From: DATKSG01 sp035531775
GTDB lineage: Bacteria > Actinomycetota > Acidimicrobiia > Acidimicrobiales > UBA8190
Direction of reading: 5' to 3'
DNA length: 64,000 nt
Assembly (NCBI GenBank): GCA_035531775.1
Contig: DATKSG010000093.1
Coordinates: forward strand, 1-64,000
The position numbers were made by a program, and so were the translations under genes. The notes under the pieces are model-generated. The model was not told the origin of the DNA. It saw nothing but the letters and a program-made list of their open reading frames with translations, and made no database searches. Shown one piece after another: positions 48,664 through 56,159 of the stretch (positions are counted from its first letter, which is position 1; each line of letters opens with the position of its first letter).

Positions 48664-49302
48664 TCACCAGCGCCCCGTGAGCTCGGGCGGCTCGGGGCAG
48701 CCCGACGAGGCCAGCGCCTCGGCCAGGGGCCGGACCCCCGACGGTCCCGCCACCCGGGTGACACCGGACAGGTCCGACACCGTGACCGACCGAGGCAAGC
48801 GGTCGGCCAGGGCCTCCCACAGCCGGGCCGGAAGCACCCGCCCGGTACCGGCCTCCACCCAAACGTCGGTGCCGGCCGCGCTGGCCGCCTCGAGCAGGCC
48901 GACCAAGTCTCCGTCGACCACCATGCCCGTGGGGCCCATGGCCTGGGTCTCGATCAGGACGATGTCGGCCGCTGTCACCTCGGCCACCCCACCGTGGCGT
49001 ACCACCCGGGCGCCACGGGCGAGCGCCTTTTCGAGCAGCTCGTCGGTAGGGTCGTCATCGAGTTCGTCGGCACAGCGCTCGGCCGCCGACACCAGGTCGC
49101 CGGCGTCGAGCATGCGGGCGGCCACCCACCAAAGCGGTCCGCAGGCCGGGTTGCGCTCGAGGAGGCGGCGACACGCCGGCAACACGGCGGCCGGCTCGTG
49201 CTGGGCCAGGTCGGCCAGAGCCCAGGCGGCTTCGGCGCCGAGGTCCGAGGGCCCGGCCCATCCCGAGCGGGCCACGTAGCGCAGGCGCTCGATGGGGTGC
49301 AC
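48664..49302 (-). CDS. Hypothetical protein, weakly eIF-2B-like Rossmann domain
   Basis: 212 aa. The first part is helical (AAWALADLAQHEPAAVLPA, CGPLWWVAARMLDAGDLVSA). From about residue 105 a Rossmann-like region follows (VRHGGVAEVTAADIVLIETQ, TGMVVDGDLVGLLEAASAAG, VWVEAGTGRVLPARLWEAL) that recalls the ligand-binding fold of eIF-2B/methylthioribose-phosphate isomerases, though it is weak. GTG 49302 gives a 2-base gap from the SDR stop; an earlier GTG (49338) would overlap that gene. Function unknown. Confidence 0.55.
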   Translation of the reverse strand: MHPIERLRYVARSGWAGPSDLGAEAAWALADLAQHEPAAVLPACRRLLERNPACGPLWWVAARMLDAGDLVSAAERCADELDDDPTDELLEKALARGARVVRHGGVAEVTAADIVLIETQAMGPTGMVVDGDLVGLLEAASAAGTDVWVEAGTGRVLPARLWEALADRLPRSVTVSDLSGVTRVAGPSGVRPLAEALASSGCPEPPELTGRW

Positions 49303-49304
49303 CT

Positions 49305-50108
49305 TCAGGAGGGCGGGGGCGAAGGGGCCGACAACCACCCGGGGGGGACCTTCCCCTTCACCGAGTCGAGCCGGGGGCCGGGCGGGCGTCCGAAGCGGTA
49401 GGCCGTGGGCTCCCAGCCGAGCTGCACGAAAACCGCTTGCCCGGTCGCTTCCCCACCCACGCAGTGCAACACGGCGTCGGCCACGGCGTCGGGGTCGATG
49501 AGGGGGAAGCCCGAGCCGGCCAGGGCGTCGCGTATCTCGCCGTCGATGAGCGGAGTGTCCACCAGGCTGGGGCAGACGGCGTTCACGGTGATATTGAGCT
49601 CCGACAGCCTGGGGGCCAGGGCTCGCACGAACCCGACCACGGCGTGCTTGGTCAAGGTGTACACGGGATCGCCGGGGAAGGCGATCAGCCCGGCCAGCGA
49701 GGCGGTGGCCACGATGGCGCCGCCACCGCGGGCCGCCATCTCGGGCACCACGGCGCGCGTGCCGAACACCACGCCGTCCACGTTCACCCCCATGATGTGG
49801 CGGTACTGCTCGTCGTCGAGGGCGGTGACGTCCTGCTCGCCGGTGGTGACGCCGGCGTTAAGGAAGGCCACGTCGATGCCGCCGAGCTCCTTGGCCCCGG
49901 CCACGATGGCCTCCCAGTGGTCCACCCGGCTCACGTCGGCGTGCACAGCACGACCGCCGAGCTCCTTGGCCACCCGCTCGGCTCCGGCTTTGTCGATGTC
50001 CACGGCCACCACCAGGGCCCCCAAGCCGGCCAGCCGTCGGGCACTGGCCAGCCCGATGCCCGACGCCGCGCCGGTGACGACGGCCACCTTGCCCTGCAGC
50101 GAGTCCAT
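49305..50108 (-). CDS. SDR-family NAD(P)-dependent oxidoreductase
   Basis: 267 aa classical short-chain dehydrogenase. Cofactor motif VVTGAASGIGLASARRLAG, DIDKAGAE (acidic, NAD-preferring), NAGVTTGEQD, catalytic Ser in TASLAGLIAF, Tyr-Lys in YTLTKHAVVGF. ATG 50108 with GGGAG 7 bases upstream. The C-terminal 25 residues are Pro/Gly-rich and may be dispensable. Substrate unknown. Confidence 0.9.
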   Translation of the reverse strand: MDSLQGKVAVVTGAASGIGLASARRLAGLGALVVAVDIDKAGAERVAKELGGRAVHADVSRVDHWEAIVAGAKELGGIDVAFLNAGVTTGEQDVTALDDEQYRHIMGVNVDGVVFGTRAVVPEMAARGGGAIVATASLAGLIAFPGDPVYTLTKHAVVGFVRALAPRLSELNITVNAVCPSLVDTPLIDGEIRDALAGSGFPLIDPDAVADAVLHCVGGEATGQAVFVQLGWEPTAYRFGRPPGPRLDSVKGKVPPGWLSAPSPPPS

Positions 50109-50204
50109 GACATGCTCCCGTCGGGCCCGCCAACGGGGCCGTGTTGTCGGCACGCTACCGCCGAGGGCCGGCCCGAGCGAGGTCGCCACCGCCCGGGCCG
50201 GCGA

Positions 50205-50210
50205 TACGCT
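50205..50210 (+). promoter_or_regulatory. -10 box upstream of the lgt-like gene (leadered)
   Basis: TACGCT at 50205-50210. Here the start codon is about 48 bases away and has its own CGAGGA ribosome site, so this is a leadered transcript using the same -10 type. Confidence 0.45.
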
Positions 50211-50258
50211 GGGGACAGCGGCACCGTTCGGGCGCCGTCGGCCGGCGAGGACCCCTTT

Positions 50259-51122
50259 GTGAAGCCCATTCCCGTCTTGTTCCACCTCGGGCCGCTCGTG
50301 GTCCACACCTACGGGATCGGGCTGGCCATCACCTTCTGGTTGGCCTACCGCTACTTCGAGCGCCGCCTGCTGCAGCGGGGGTACCGCACCGAATGGGTCA
50401 CAGGGATGTTCCTGTGGGTGGTATTGGCCTCGGTGGTCGGGGCCCGGGCGCTGCACGTGCTGTCCAACTGGTCGTACTACTCGGGCCACGCCGGGGAGAT
50501 CCTGTCGGTGTGGCACGGTGGCCTCTCCTCCTTCGGGGGCCTGCTGTTCGGGATCCCTACCGGGCTGCTCATCGCCCGACGGCGCTGTCGGGAGCTCGCC
50601 GTAGTCGATGCCCTCGACATCGTGGCGCCTGTCCTCATGGCCGCTTGGGGCGTGGGGCGCCTGCTCGGGCCGCAGCTCATGGTGGCCGGCGGCGGGGCCC
50701 GTACCACCGCCTGGTACGGGATGTACTACGCCGGCGAGCAGGGACGTCGGGTGCCTGTCCCCATCATCCAGGCCCTCGACAGCTTCGCCATCTTCGCCGC
50801 TCTGCTGCTACTCGAGCGCTACGTCCGAGCACGGCCCCGGGGGTTCGTGGTGGCGGCGGCCGCTGCGTTGTGGGGGCTGGCCCGGTTCGTCGAGGAGCAC
50901 TTCTGGCTGGGAGCCCACGCCCAGGTCGGCTCCACCCAGAGCGAGAGCGGCATCGGGCCCGTGCTGGTGCAAAGCGCCGGGCTCGTCCTGTTCGCCGCCG
51001 GCGTGGTGTGCATGGCCGTGCTGTGGCAGCGACGGTCCAAGGCACAGTCCGAGGGCGAGAACGCCACAGACGAAGAGGACGGCGGCGACGGCGAGGGCAG
51101 CGAGCTGGCCCTGCGCTCCTGA
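50259..51122 (+). CDS. Divergent Lgt-like (prolipoprotein diacylglyceryl transferase family) membrane protein
   Basis: 287 aa, about seven membrane helices, with the Lgt beginning HLGPLVVHTYGIGLAITFW and WHGGLSSFGGL (counterpart of the GGxxxHGG loop, common in actinobacteria without the His). The key signature G-R-x-G-N-x-x-N-x-E is lost: here GVGRLLGPQLMVAGGG. The R-x3-E pair survives in WGLARFVEEHF. So the fold is Lgt, but lipid-transfer activity is uncertain. GTG 50259 with CGAGGA 8 bases upstream. The tail is acidic and unstructured. Confidence 0.75.
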   Translation: MKPIPVLFHLGPLVVHTYGIGLAITFWLAYRYFERRLLQRGYRTEWVTGMFLWVVLASVVGARALHVLSNWSYYSGHAGEILSVWHGGLSSFGGLLFGIPTGLLIARRRCRELAVVDALDIVAPVLMAAWGVGRLLGPQLMVAGGGARTTAWYGMYYAGEQGRRVPVPIIQALDSFAIFAALLLLERYVRARPRGFVVAAAAALWGLARFVEEHFWLGAHAQVGSTQSESGIGPVLVQSAGLVLFAAGVVCMAVLWQRRSKAQSEGENATDEEDGGDGEGSELALRS

Positions 51123-51138
51123 ATACGGCGCTCGTGAG

Positions 51139-51966
51139 TCAGGCCGGGCGGCTCGACGGGCGTCCGGGCCCGGGGGGGCCGGCGAAAGCCTGGGCCACGG
51201 CCATCCACTGGCGGGCCGTGGGGCCGTCCACCACCAGGCTGGTGTCGAGCAGGTGCCGGCGCTGGGTCACCACCAAGCAGAAGTCGAGCGCCGTGCCGCT
51301 CACCACGTCATCGCCGGCGTCGGCGTCCTCGTCCCACGTCCAGTCGGTGCCGCCGGGCGCGGTTAGCGCCACCCGCACCGGCGTGGTCGGTGGAGTCATG
51401 CCCCGCACCAGGTATGAGAAGGGGCGGGCCCGGACCCCGAGGTGGGCCACATGCACGAGCCGGTCGGTGGCGCGACGATTGACACCCAGGGCGTCGGCCA
51501 CGTCCTGCCCGTGAGCCCAGGTCTCCATGAGCCGGGCCGACACGAACGACAGCGCACCCATGGGCGGCCCGTACCAGGGCAGACGCGAGGACGCCGTGAG
51601 CGACTCCGTACTCCGCACCATGTCGGCCCGGGCCCGGCGCCACCAGGCCAGCACCTCGTCACCGGCCATGGCTCTCCCCCGGGCCAGATGCTCGGCCATG
51701 GGATCGCCGCCCTGCCCCACAGCGGCCATGGCCGCCTCGGCCTCGGTGGCGAAGCGACCGGGGTCGATGGCCGCCACGGAGGCCTGCTCGTCGAAGAAGG
51801 CCAGGTGGCTCACCTGGTCGCGCACGGCCCAGCCGGCGGCGGGCGTGGGCAAGTCCCACTGGGACGCCGCCAGCGGGGCCACCAGGGCGTCGAGCGCCTG
51901 ATGCTCGGCCACCAGGTCGGCCACCAGGCTCGGCAATGTCACCTCGGGCAGCCCCACGCCGAGCAC
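51139..51966 (-). CDS. TIGR03084-type DinB/maleylpyruvate-isomerase-like metal-binding protein
   Basis: 275 aa. The N-terminal DinB-fold metal site is visible in GWAVRDQVSHLAFFDEQASVA and SARLMETWAHGQDVADAL, the three-histidine arrangement of mycothiol-dependent isomerases. The C-terminal part (VRVALTAPGGTDWTWDEDAD) fits TIGR03084 proteins. Actinobacterial family often handling mycothiol conjugates. GTG 51966 opens the frame; a later GTG (near TLPSLVADL) could be the true start. Substrate unknown. Confidence 0.78.
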   Translation of the reverse strand: MLGVGLPEVTLPSLVADLVAEHQALDALVAPLAASQWDLPTPAAGWAVRDQVSHLAFFDEQASVAAIDPGRFATEAEAAMAAVGQGGDPMAEHLARGRAMAGDEVLAWWRRARADMVRSTESLTASSRLPWYGPPMGALSFVSARLMETWAHGQDVADALGVNRRATDRLVHVAHLGVRARPFSYLVRGMTPPTTPVRVALTAPGGTDWTWDEDADAGDDVVSGTALDFCLVVTQRRHLLDTSLVVDGPTARQWMAVAQAFAGPPGPGRPSSRPA

Positions 51967-52020
51967 GTTAGCCAGCGGCTGTTACCGGCCTCAATCGCTT
52001 GCGGACGCAATCACATCGGA

Positions 52021-52026
52021 TACGCT
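52021..52026 (+). promoter_or_regulatory. Leaderless-type -10 box of the second MarR gene
   Basis: TACGCT followed by six bases (GGGAGC) and GTG 52033. The same spacing and near-identical hexamer as at sufC1. Confidence 0.6.
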
Positions 52027-52032
52027 GGGAGC

Positions 52033-52482
52033 GTGGACGATCCGGTGTGGCTCGATGACCTGGAGATGCGGGCCTGGCGCTCGCTGCTCACCGCCCACCG
52101 GCGCCTACTCCAACGGCTCGACGAAGAGCTGCAGGGTTCCCAGGACATCTCCGTAGCCGACTACGGCGTCCTGGTGGAACTGAGCGAGACGGGCGGGCGC
52201 ATGCGCATGAGCGAACTGGCCGACCGCCTGCTTCTCTCCCCTAGCGGCCTGACGCGCCGCCTGGACAACCTGGTGTCGGCCGGGCTGGTCGAACGAGTGC
52301 GCTGTCCCACCGATCGCCGCGGCAGCTACGCCGTTCTGACCGACACCGGCCGGCACCGGCTCGACAGGGCGGCGCCCGATCACGTCGACCAGGTGCGACG
52401 CCACTTCGTGAACCGGCTCAGTCGCGACCAGCTGTCGCAGTTGGCCGAGGCGCTCGACGCCGTGGCCGGCGAACCGGCCTGA
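52033..52482 (+). CDS. MarR-family transcriptional regulator
   Basis: 149 aa. Winged-helix core with SVADYGVLVELSETGGRMRM, SELADRLLLSPSGLTRRLDN (recognition helix) and the wing VERVRCPTDRRGSYAVLTDT. GTG 52033 from a leaderless-type promoter. It is 8 bases before the next gene, which is likely co-transcribed. Regulon unknown; possible targets include the divergent TIGR03084 gene. Confidence 0.88.
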   Translation: MDDPVWLDDLEMRAWRSLLTAHRRLLQRLDEELQGSQDISVADYGVLVELSETGGRMRMSELADRLLLSPSGLTRRLDNLVSAGLVERVRCPTDRRGSYAVLTDTGRHRLDRAAPDHVDQVRRHFVNRLSRDQLSQLAEALDAVAGEPA

Positions 52483-52490
52483 GCCGCCAC

Positions 52491-52829
52491 GTGCTCTACG
52501 ACGACGGCCGCATCGCCTGCGATGACGAGGCCCTCGTCATCCGCCGCTACTACCCGTGGGGCGCCAAGCGCATCCCCTACCGAGCCATCGTGTCGGTGAC
52601 ACGGCGGCAGATGGAGGTGGTGAGCGGCAAGTGGCGCATCTGGGGCAGCGGTGACTTGCGCCACTGGTGGAACCTCGACCCGAGCCGCCCGGGCAAGGAC
52701 GTGGTGCTGATCCTCGACGTCGGCGGCCGGGTGCTGCCCTGCATCACCCCCGACCATCCCGACCAGGTGGCCCGGCTGCTGGCCGAGCACGGGGCACCGG
52801 GATCCTCTCCGACCGACTCGGGCGTTTGA
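52491..52829 (+). CDS. Hypothetical small PH-like-domain protein
   Basis: 112 aa, cytoplasmic, beta-rich. The pattern DEALVIRRYYPWGAKRIPYR, WGSGDLRHWWNLDPSRPG and HPDQVARLLAEHG suggests a bacterial PH-like domain of the type found after MarR genes. GTG 52491 gives an 8-base gap from the MarR stop. No known function. Confidence 0.55.
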   Translation: MLYDDGRIACDDEALVIRRYYPWGAKRIPYRAIVSVTRRQMEVVSGKWRIWGSGDLRHWWNLDPSRPGKDVVLILDVGGRVLPCITPDHPDQVARLLAEHGAPGSSPTDSGV

Positions 52830-52862
52830 CGAAGAGACGTCCCTCGCCGCTGTCTGTAGAAG

Positions 52863-53555
52863 TCAGCGGACGGCGACGATCGACTTCGTCATGCCGGCCA
52901 TCCGCTCGCGATGAAGCGTCGAGTCCGGAAACAGGTGGCGGATCTCGGCCGTACTGAGCAGCTCGATTTGCAGCACACGTTGCACTGCTTCGTGCACCGT
53001 CTCACCTCGTAAGTCAGGCGGCGTCAACGGCCACCTGTTCGAGATCCTGGCTCGCGCTGCCACGGGTAAGAACTGAAACCCGGGAAACAGCCAATGTGGC
53101 TCTAATGGAAAGTAGCGCGCCGGAGTCTGTATCCAATGATGCTCGGCCAGTTTGTGTACGGCATCGGCGAAAACGTTTCGCCGCCAGAATCCACCAACAT
53201 GTTCAATGACTGAGTTCGAGTACACAAGATCGAACCCTTCCTCGAAGAGCTCGATCGGAGGGTCACAGACATCGGCAACGAGAGTCGACTGCCATCGACT
53301 CGCTCTCTCTAGACAGGACGCATCAAGGTTCACAACCACCACTCGTTTTGGTGAGACCGGTGCGGAGTCCCACGCCCAGGTGGTACCGCCAAGGTCGAGG
53401 ACCTTCATGTCGGATAGTCCAGGAAACGAACTCAGTAGCGCCCTCCACCTTCGGGCCCTGGCCCGTTCGGAAATCGACTCAGGTCCGTCGAAGATCCGAC
53501 GGCGCACAGCGTCGGCAAACCGAGGTTTCGCCACCCTTTGTGCCTTCGTGCTCAA
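52863..53555 (-). CDS. SAM-dependent methyltransferase in a lower-GC segment
   Basis: 230 aa. Motif I MKVLDLGGTTWAWDSAP (about 50-66), VVNLDASCLERA, FDLVYSNSVIEHVGG (about 110-124) and QTPARYFPLEPHWLFPGFQF identify a class I methyltransferase of the type seen in polysaccharide or lipid loci. The codons are far less GC-rich than those of neighbours, and it lies about 200 bases from a tRNA gene, so horizontal transfer is likely. Frame opens with TTG 53555; a GTG about 7 codons later is an alternative start. Confidence 0.8.
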   Translation of the reverse strand: MSTKAQRVAKPRFADAVRRRIFDGPESISERARARRWRALLSSFPGLSDMKVLDLGGTTWAWDSAPVSPKRVVVVNLDASCLERASRWQSTLVADVCDPPIELFEEGFDLVYSNSVIEHVGGFWRRNVFADAVHKLAEHHWIQTPARYFPLEPHWLFPGFQFLPVAARARISNRWPLTPPDLRGETVHEAVQRVLQIELLSTAEIRHLFPDSTLHRERMAGMTKSIVAVR

Positions 53556-53762
53556 CGATTTGATTCGAACGCCGCAGCTTCGACCGCGTCACGAGACCTC
53601 ACAGAACTGGCGTCGTTGGCACGTCGTCTCCGACAGGTGGTGTCACACGTCGGAGCCTACTTAACCGACTTGGCCGTCCTCGGTCACCGGGCCCTGCCGA
53701 GCACACCGCCACCGGCCACCACGGCGGCGCCGATCATGGCCGAAGTCGAGGTCCCGGCGAGG

Positions 53763-53836
53763 TGGGGGCGGAGGGAATCGAACCCTCACTGTGGGCGGTT
53801 TAAGCGCCCTGCCTCTGCCGATTGGGCTACGCCCCC
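53763..53836 (-). tRNA. Class I tRNA with anticodon UAA (Leu-type anticodon, no long variable arm)
   Basis: 74-nt cloverleaf on the minus strand: acceptor GGGGGCG/CGCCCCC, D-arm GCCC..GGC, anticodon stem GGGCG/CGCCC with loop CTTAAAC (anticodon UAA), a 5-base variable loop (ACAGT), T-arm GAGGG TTCGATT CCCTC, discriminator A. UAA reads the UUA leucine codon, but normal bacterial tRNA-Leu has a long variable arm (about 85 nt). Terminal CCA is not encoded. Folding is convincing; identity is unclear. Confidence 0.85.
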
Positions 53837-53960
53837 GTGGGCCCACGGTAGGCGCCTGGCCTGGAGCGGGGACGAAGCCCCACTCCCGGCAACAGCGCAC
53901 AGTGGCCACTGGGGCACGTGCCTGTTCCCCACCGGCTCGGTGTTAACTACTGTTGTCAAA

Positions 53961-55235
53961 GTGGCAGGTGTGATATCAGGGACAGTCCGGCGGTCCTCGA
54001 GAGGCCTAAGGGGCCTGATCCTGGCCGCCGTGGCGGCGGTTGTGCTCGGGCCGACGCTCGCCACACCAGCGGCCCAGGCCGCCCCGGTCACCACCGCTCA
54101 CCAGCCGTCGGCCACCTCCTCCGCCCTCGGCGCCGCCCAGGCTCAGGCCCGGGCCCTCGAGGCCCAGATCGCCTCCGAGCAACAGCAGGTGTCCACCCTC
54201 ACCGAACAGTTCGACCAGGCCGGGGTGCAACTAGCCCAGGTGAGAGCCGAACTGGCTCGCACCACGGCCCAGCTCCAGGTCGCCCAGCAGCAGGAGGCCG
54301 CCTCCCGGGCCCAGCTCAGGGCGGACGCCATCAATGCCTACGTCTACGACGTTCCGGCCAACGACCTGGCCGGCATCTTCGCTTCCACCAGCGACACCGG
54401 GGTGCTCCACGACCAGTATCAGGCCACCGCCATCGGCAATGTGCACCAAGCGGTGAGCGCCCTCGACACCAGCCAGCAACAGCTGTCGGAAGCCCAGAGC
54501 GCCTTGCACACCGAAGAGCAGCAAGCGGTGGCTCGGGCCGACGCCGTACAGCAATCCCAGGCCGCCGCCTCAGCGGCCAGCGCTGCGGCGCAGGCCACCT
54601 TGTCGCACGTGAACGGTCAGATCGCCCGCCTGGTAGCTCAGCAGGCGGCCCAGGCCGCCGCCGCCGCTGCCGCTGCTGCCGCCGCCGCCGCCAGCCAGGC
54701 AGCCAAGCAACAGGCCGCCGCCGCTGCTAGCCAGGCGGCCCAGGTGGCCCAGTCGATCGGAGGAGGCTCGGCAGCGGCTGCCGCCGCCACCACGTCCGCC
54801 AACTTGGCCGCTCAATCGGCCGGCGGCGGCGTCACCATCGGCACCGGCGTGTCGCAGTTGGCCAGCGGGGCCGGGGCGCAGGCCATTGCCGCCGCCGAGC
54901 GGTACCTCGGAGTCCCTTACGTGTGGGGCGGGGCCGACAGCAACGGCCTCGACTGCTCGGGGCTCGTCATGTTGGCCTGGCAGGCGGCCGGCGTGGACCT
55001 GGTGCACTCGGCCGCTTTGCAGTACGGCGAGAGCACTCCGGTGCCGTTGTCCCAGGTACGTCCCGGTGACCTGCTCTTCTACAACTTGAACGGCACCGGA
55101 ATCGATCACGTGGTCATGTTCGTGGGCTCGGGCGTCTACGGGGCGGCCACCATCATCCAGGCCGCCCACACGGGCACCGTCGTCTCTTTCGACCCGTACT
55201 GGACATACGGGCTGGTGGGGGCCGGGCGCCCCTGA
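53961..55235 (+). CDS. NlpC/P60-family peptidoglycan endopeptidase with coiled-coil N-terminal region
   Basis: 424 aa. Signal peptide (basic RRSSRG, hydrophobic LILAAVAAVVLGPTLATPA, cleavage near AQAAP). About 200 residues of Gln/Ala-rich coiled coil (QIASEQQQVSTLTEQFDQA) follow, then a poly-Ala linker (about 228-255). The C-terminal NlpC/P60 domain has PYVWGGADSNGLDCSGLVML (Cys), IDHVVMFVG (His) and AAHTGTVVSF. Cleaves peptide stems in the wall, as in the RipA/CwlO layout. GTG 53961 with TACTGT 7 bases upstream. Likely activated by partners through the coiled coil. Confidence 0.92.
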   Translation: MAGVISGTVRRSSRGLRGLILAAVAAVVLGPTLATPAAQAAPVTTAHQPSATSSALGAAQAQARALEAQIASEQQQVSTLTEQFDQAGVQLAQVRAELARTTAQLQVAQQQEAASRAQLRADAINAYVYDVPANDLAGIFASTSDTGVLHDQYQATAIGNVHQAVSALDTSQQQLSEAQSALHTEEQQAVARADAVQQSQAAASAASAAAQATLSHVNGQIARLVAQQAAQAAAAAAAAAAAAASQAAKQQAAAAASQAAQVAQSIGGGSAAAAAATTSANLAAQSAGGGVTIGTGVSQLASGAGAQAIAAAERYLGVPYVWGGADSNGLDCSGLVMLAWQAAGVDLVHSAALQYGESTPVPLSQVRPGDLLFYNLNGTGIDHVVMFVGSGVYGAATIIQAAHTGTVVSFDPYWTYGLVGAGRP

Positions 55236-55240
55236 GTCCC

Positions 55241-55261
55241 GGCGGCCGCGTCGAGGCCGCC
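55241..55261. terminator. Hairpin after the NlpC/P60 gene
   Basis: GGCGGCC, loop GCGTCGA, GGCCGCC: 7 perfect pairs just after the stop and 3 bases before the next TACGAT promoter box. No T-run. Confidence 0.45.
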
Positions 55262-55278
55262 AGGTACGATGGGCCCTC

Positions 55279-56154
55279 ATGGCCACCGGCAGCAAGGAGA
55301 CCGCCCAGCGCGAGCAAGGCGCCGCCCTGGTGGCGCTCCCCCGTCGCCGGCCCGAGCCCAACGAGGCCCTGCGGCTCTCCGATGTCGACCAATGGGGCCG
55401 CTCCGAGCACATGCGCACCCTGGCCCGCCGCATGTACTCGCCGCTGTACAAGCACTGGTTCCGGGTGGAGTGGGAGGGCCTCGAGAAGATCCCCCGCACC
55501 GGAGGGGCCCTGCTCGTGGCCAACCACGCTGGAGCCGTGCCGTCGGACGCCCCGGTGATCATGCACGGCATCGAAGAGGAGCTCGGCCGCCCCGTCTACG
55601 GCCTGGCCGACTACTTCTTCCGCTCGGCGCCGTGGCTCGGCACCATGTGGGCCCGCCTAGGCGGTGTGCCGGCCCATCCCGACAACGCCCTGCGCATCCT
55701 GCGCGACCAGGGCGACCTGGCCGTGGTCTTCCCCGAGGGGACCAAGGGACCGTCGAAGACCTACACCGACCGCTACCGGTTGCGCCGCTTCGGACGGGGT
55801 GGCTTCGTAGAGATTGCCATGCGGGCCGGGGTGCCGGTGGTGCCCATCGCCGTGGTGGGGGCCGAGGAGTCGATGCCCATCCTCTTCCGCCTTCCCTCGC
55901 TGGCCAAGGCCCTGGGCGTTCCGTACGTCCCGATCACGGCCAACATGCTGGCCTTCGGTCCCCTCGGGCTGGCCATGTACTTCCCGTCCAAGTTCAAATT
56001 GCGCGTGCTCGACCCGGTGACATTCGACGTGCCGAGCGGTCAGGAGCGGTACTCCAAGAGCCGGGTCATGGACGAAGCCGAGAAGATCCGCATGCATCTA
56101 CAGGAGACCCTGTACGACATGCTGCGGGAGCGCCGCAGCGTCTGGTTCGGCTGA
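55279..56154 (+). CDS. 1-acyl-sn-glycerol-3-phosphate acyltransferase family (PlsC-like)
   Basis: 291 aa. Acyltransferase motif NHAGAVPSDAPVI (His and Asp further apart than in classic HX4D, as in the mycobacterial Rv0502 group), glycerol-binding VVFPEGTKG, and hydrophobic GVPVVPIAVVGA. Transfers acyl chains to lysophospholipid-like acceptors at the membrane. ATG 55279 with TACGAT 8 bases upstream. The next gene begins 5 bases after its stop. The pair matches the Rv0501-Rv0502 arrangement of mycobacteria. Confidence 0.87.
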   Translation: MATGSKETAQREQGAALVALPRRRPEPNEALRLSDVDQWGRSEHMRTLARRMYSPLYKHWFRVEWEGLEKIPRTGGALLVANHAGAVPSDAPVIMHGIEEELGRPVYGLADYFFRSAPWLGTMWARLGGVPAHPDNALRILRDQGDLAVVFPEGTKGPSKTYTDRYRLRRFGRGGFVEIAMRAGVPVVPIAVVGAEESMPILFRLPSLAKALGVPYVPITANMLAFGPLGLAMYFPSKFKLRVLDPVTFDVPSGQERYSKSRVMDEAEKIRMHLQETLYDMLRERRSVWFG

Positions 56155-56159
56155 GCCAC

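Noticed and set aside
50520..50545. Loss of the catalytic His loop in the Lgt-like protein
   Set aside because: Actinobacterial Lgt proteins commonly lack His at this position, so this difference alone is not unusual; only the later signature loss is reported.
54657..54700. GCC-rich tract in the NlpC/P60 gene as a slippage hotspot
   Set aside because: It is an in-frame poly-Ala linker; length change would not shift the frame, and no evidence of variation is available.
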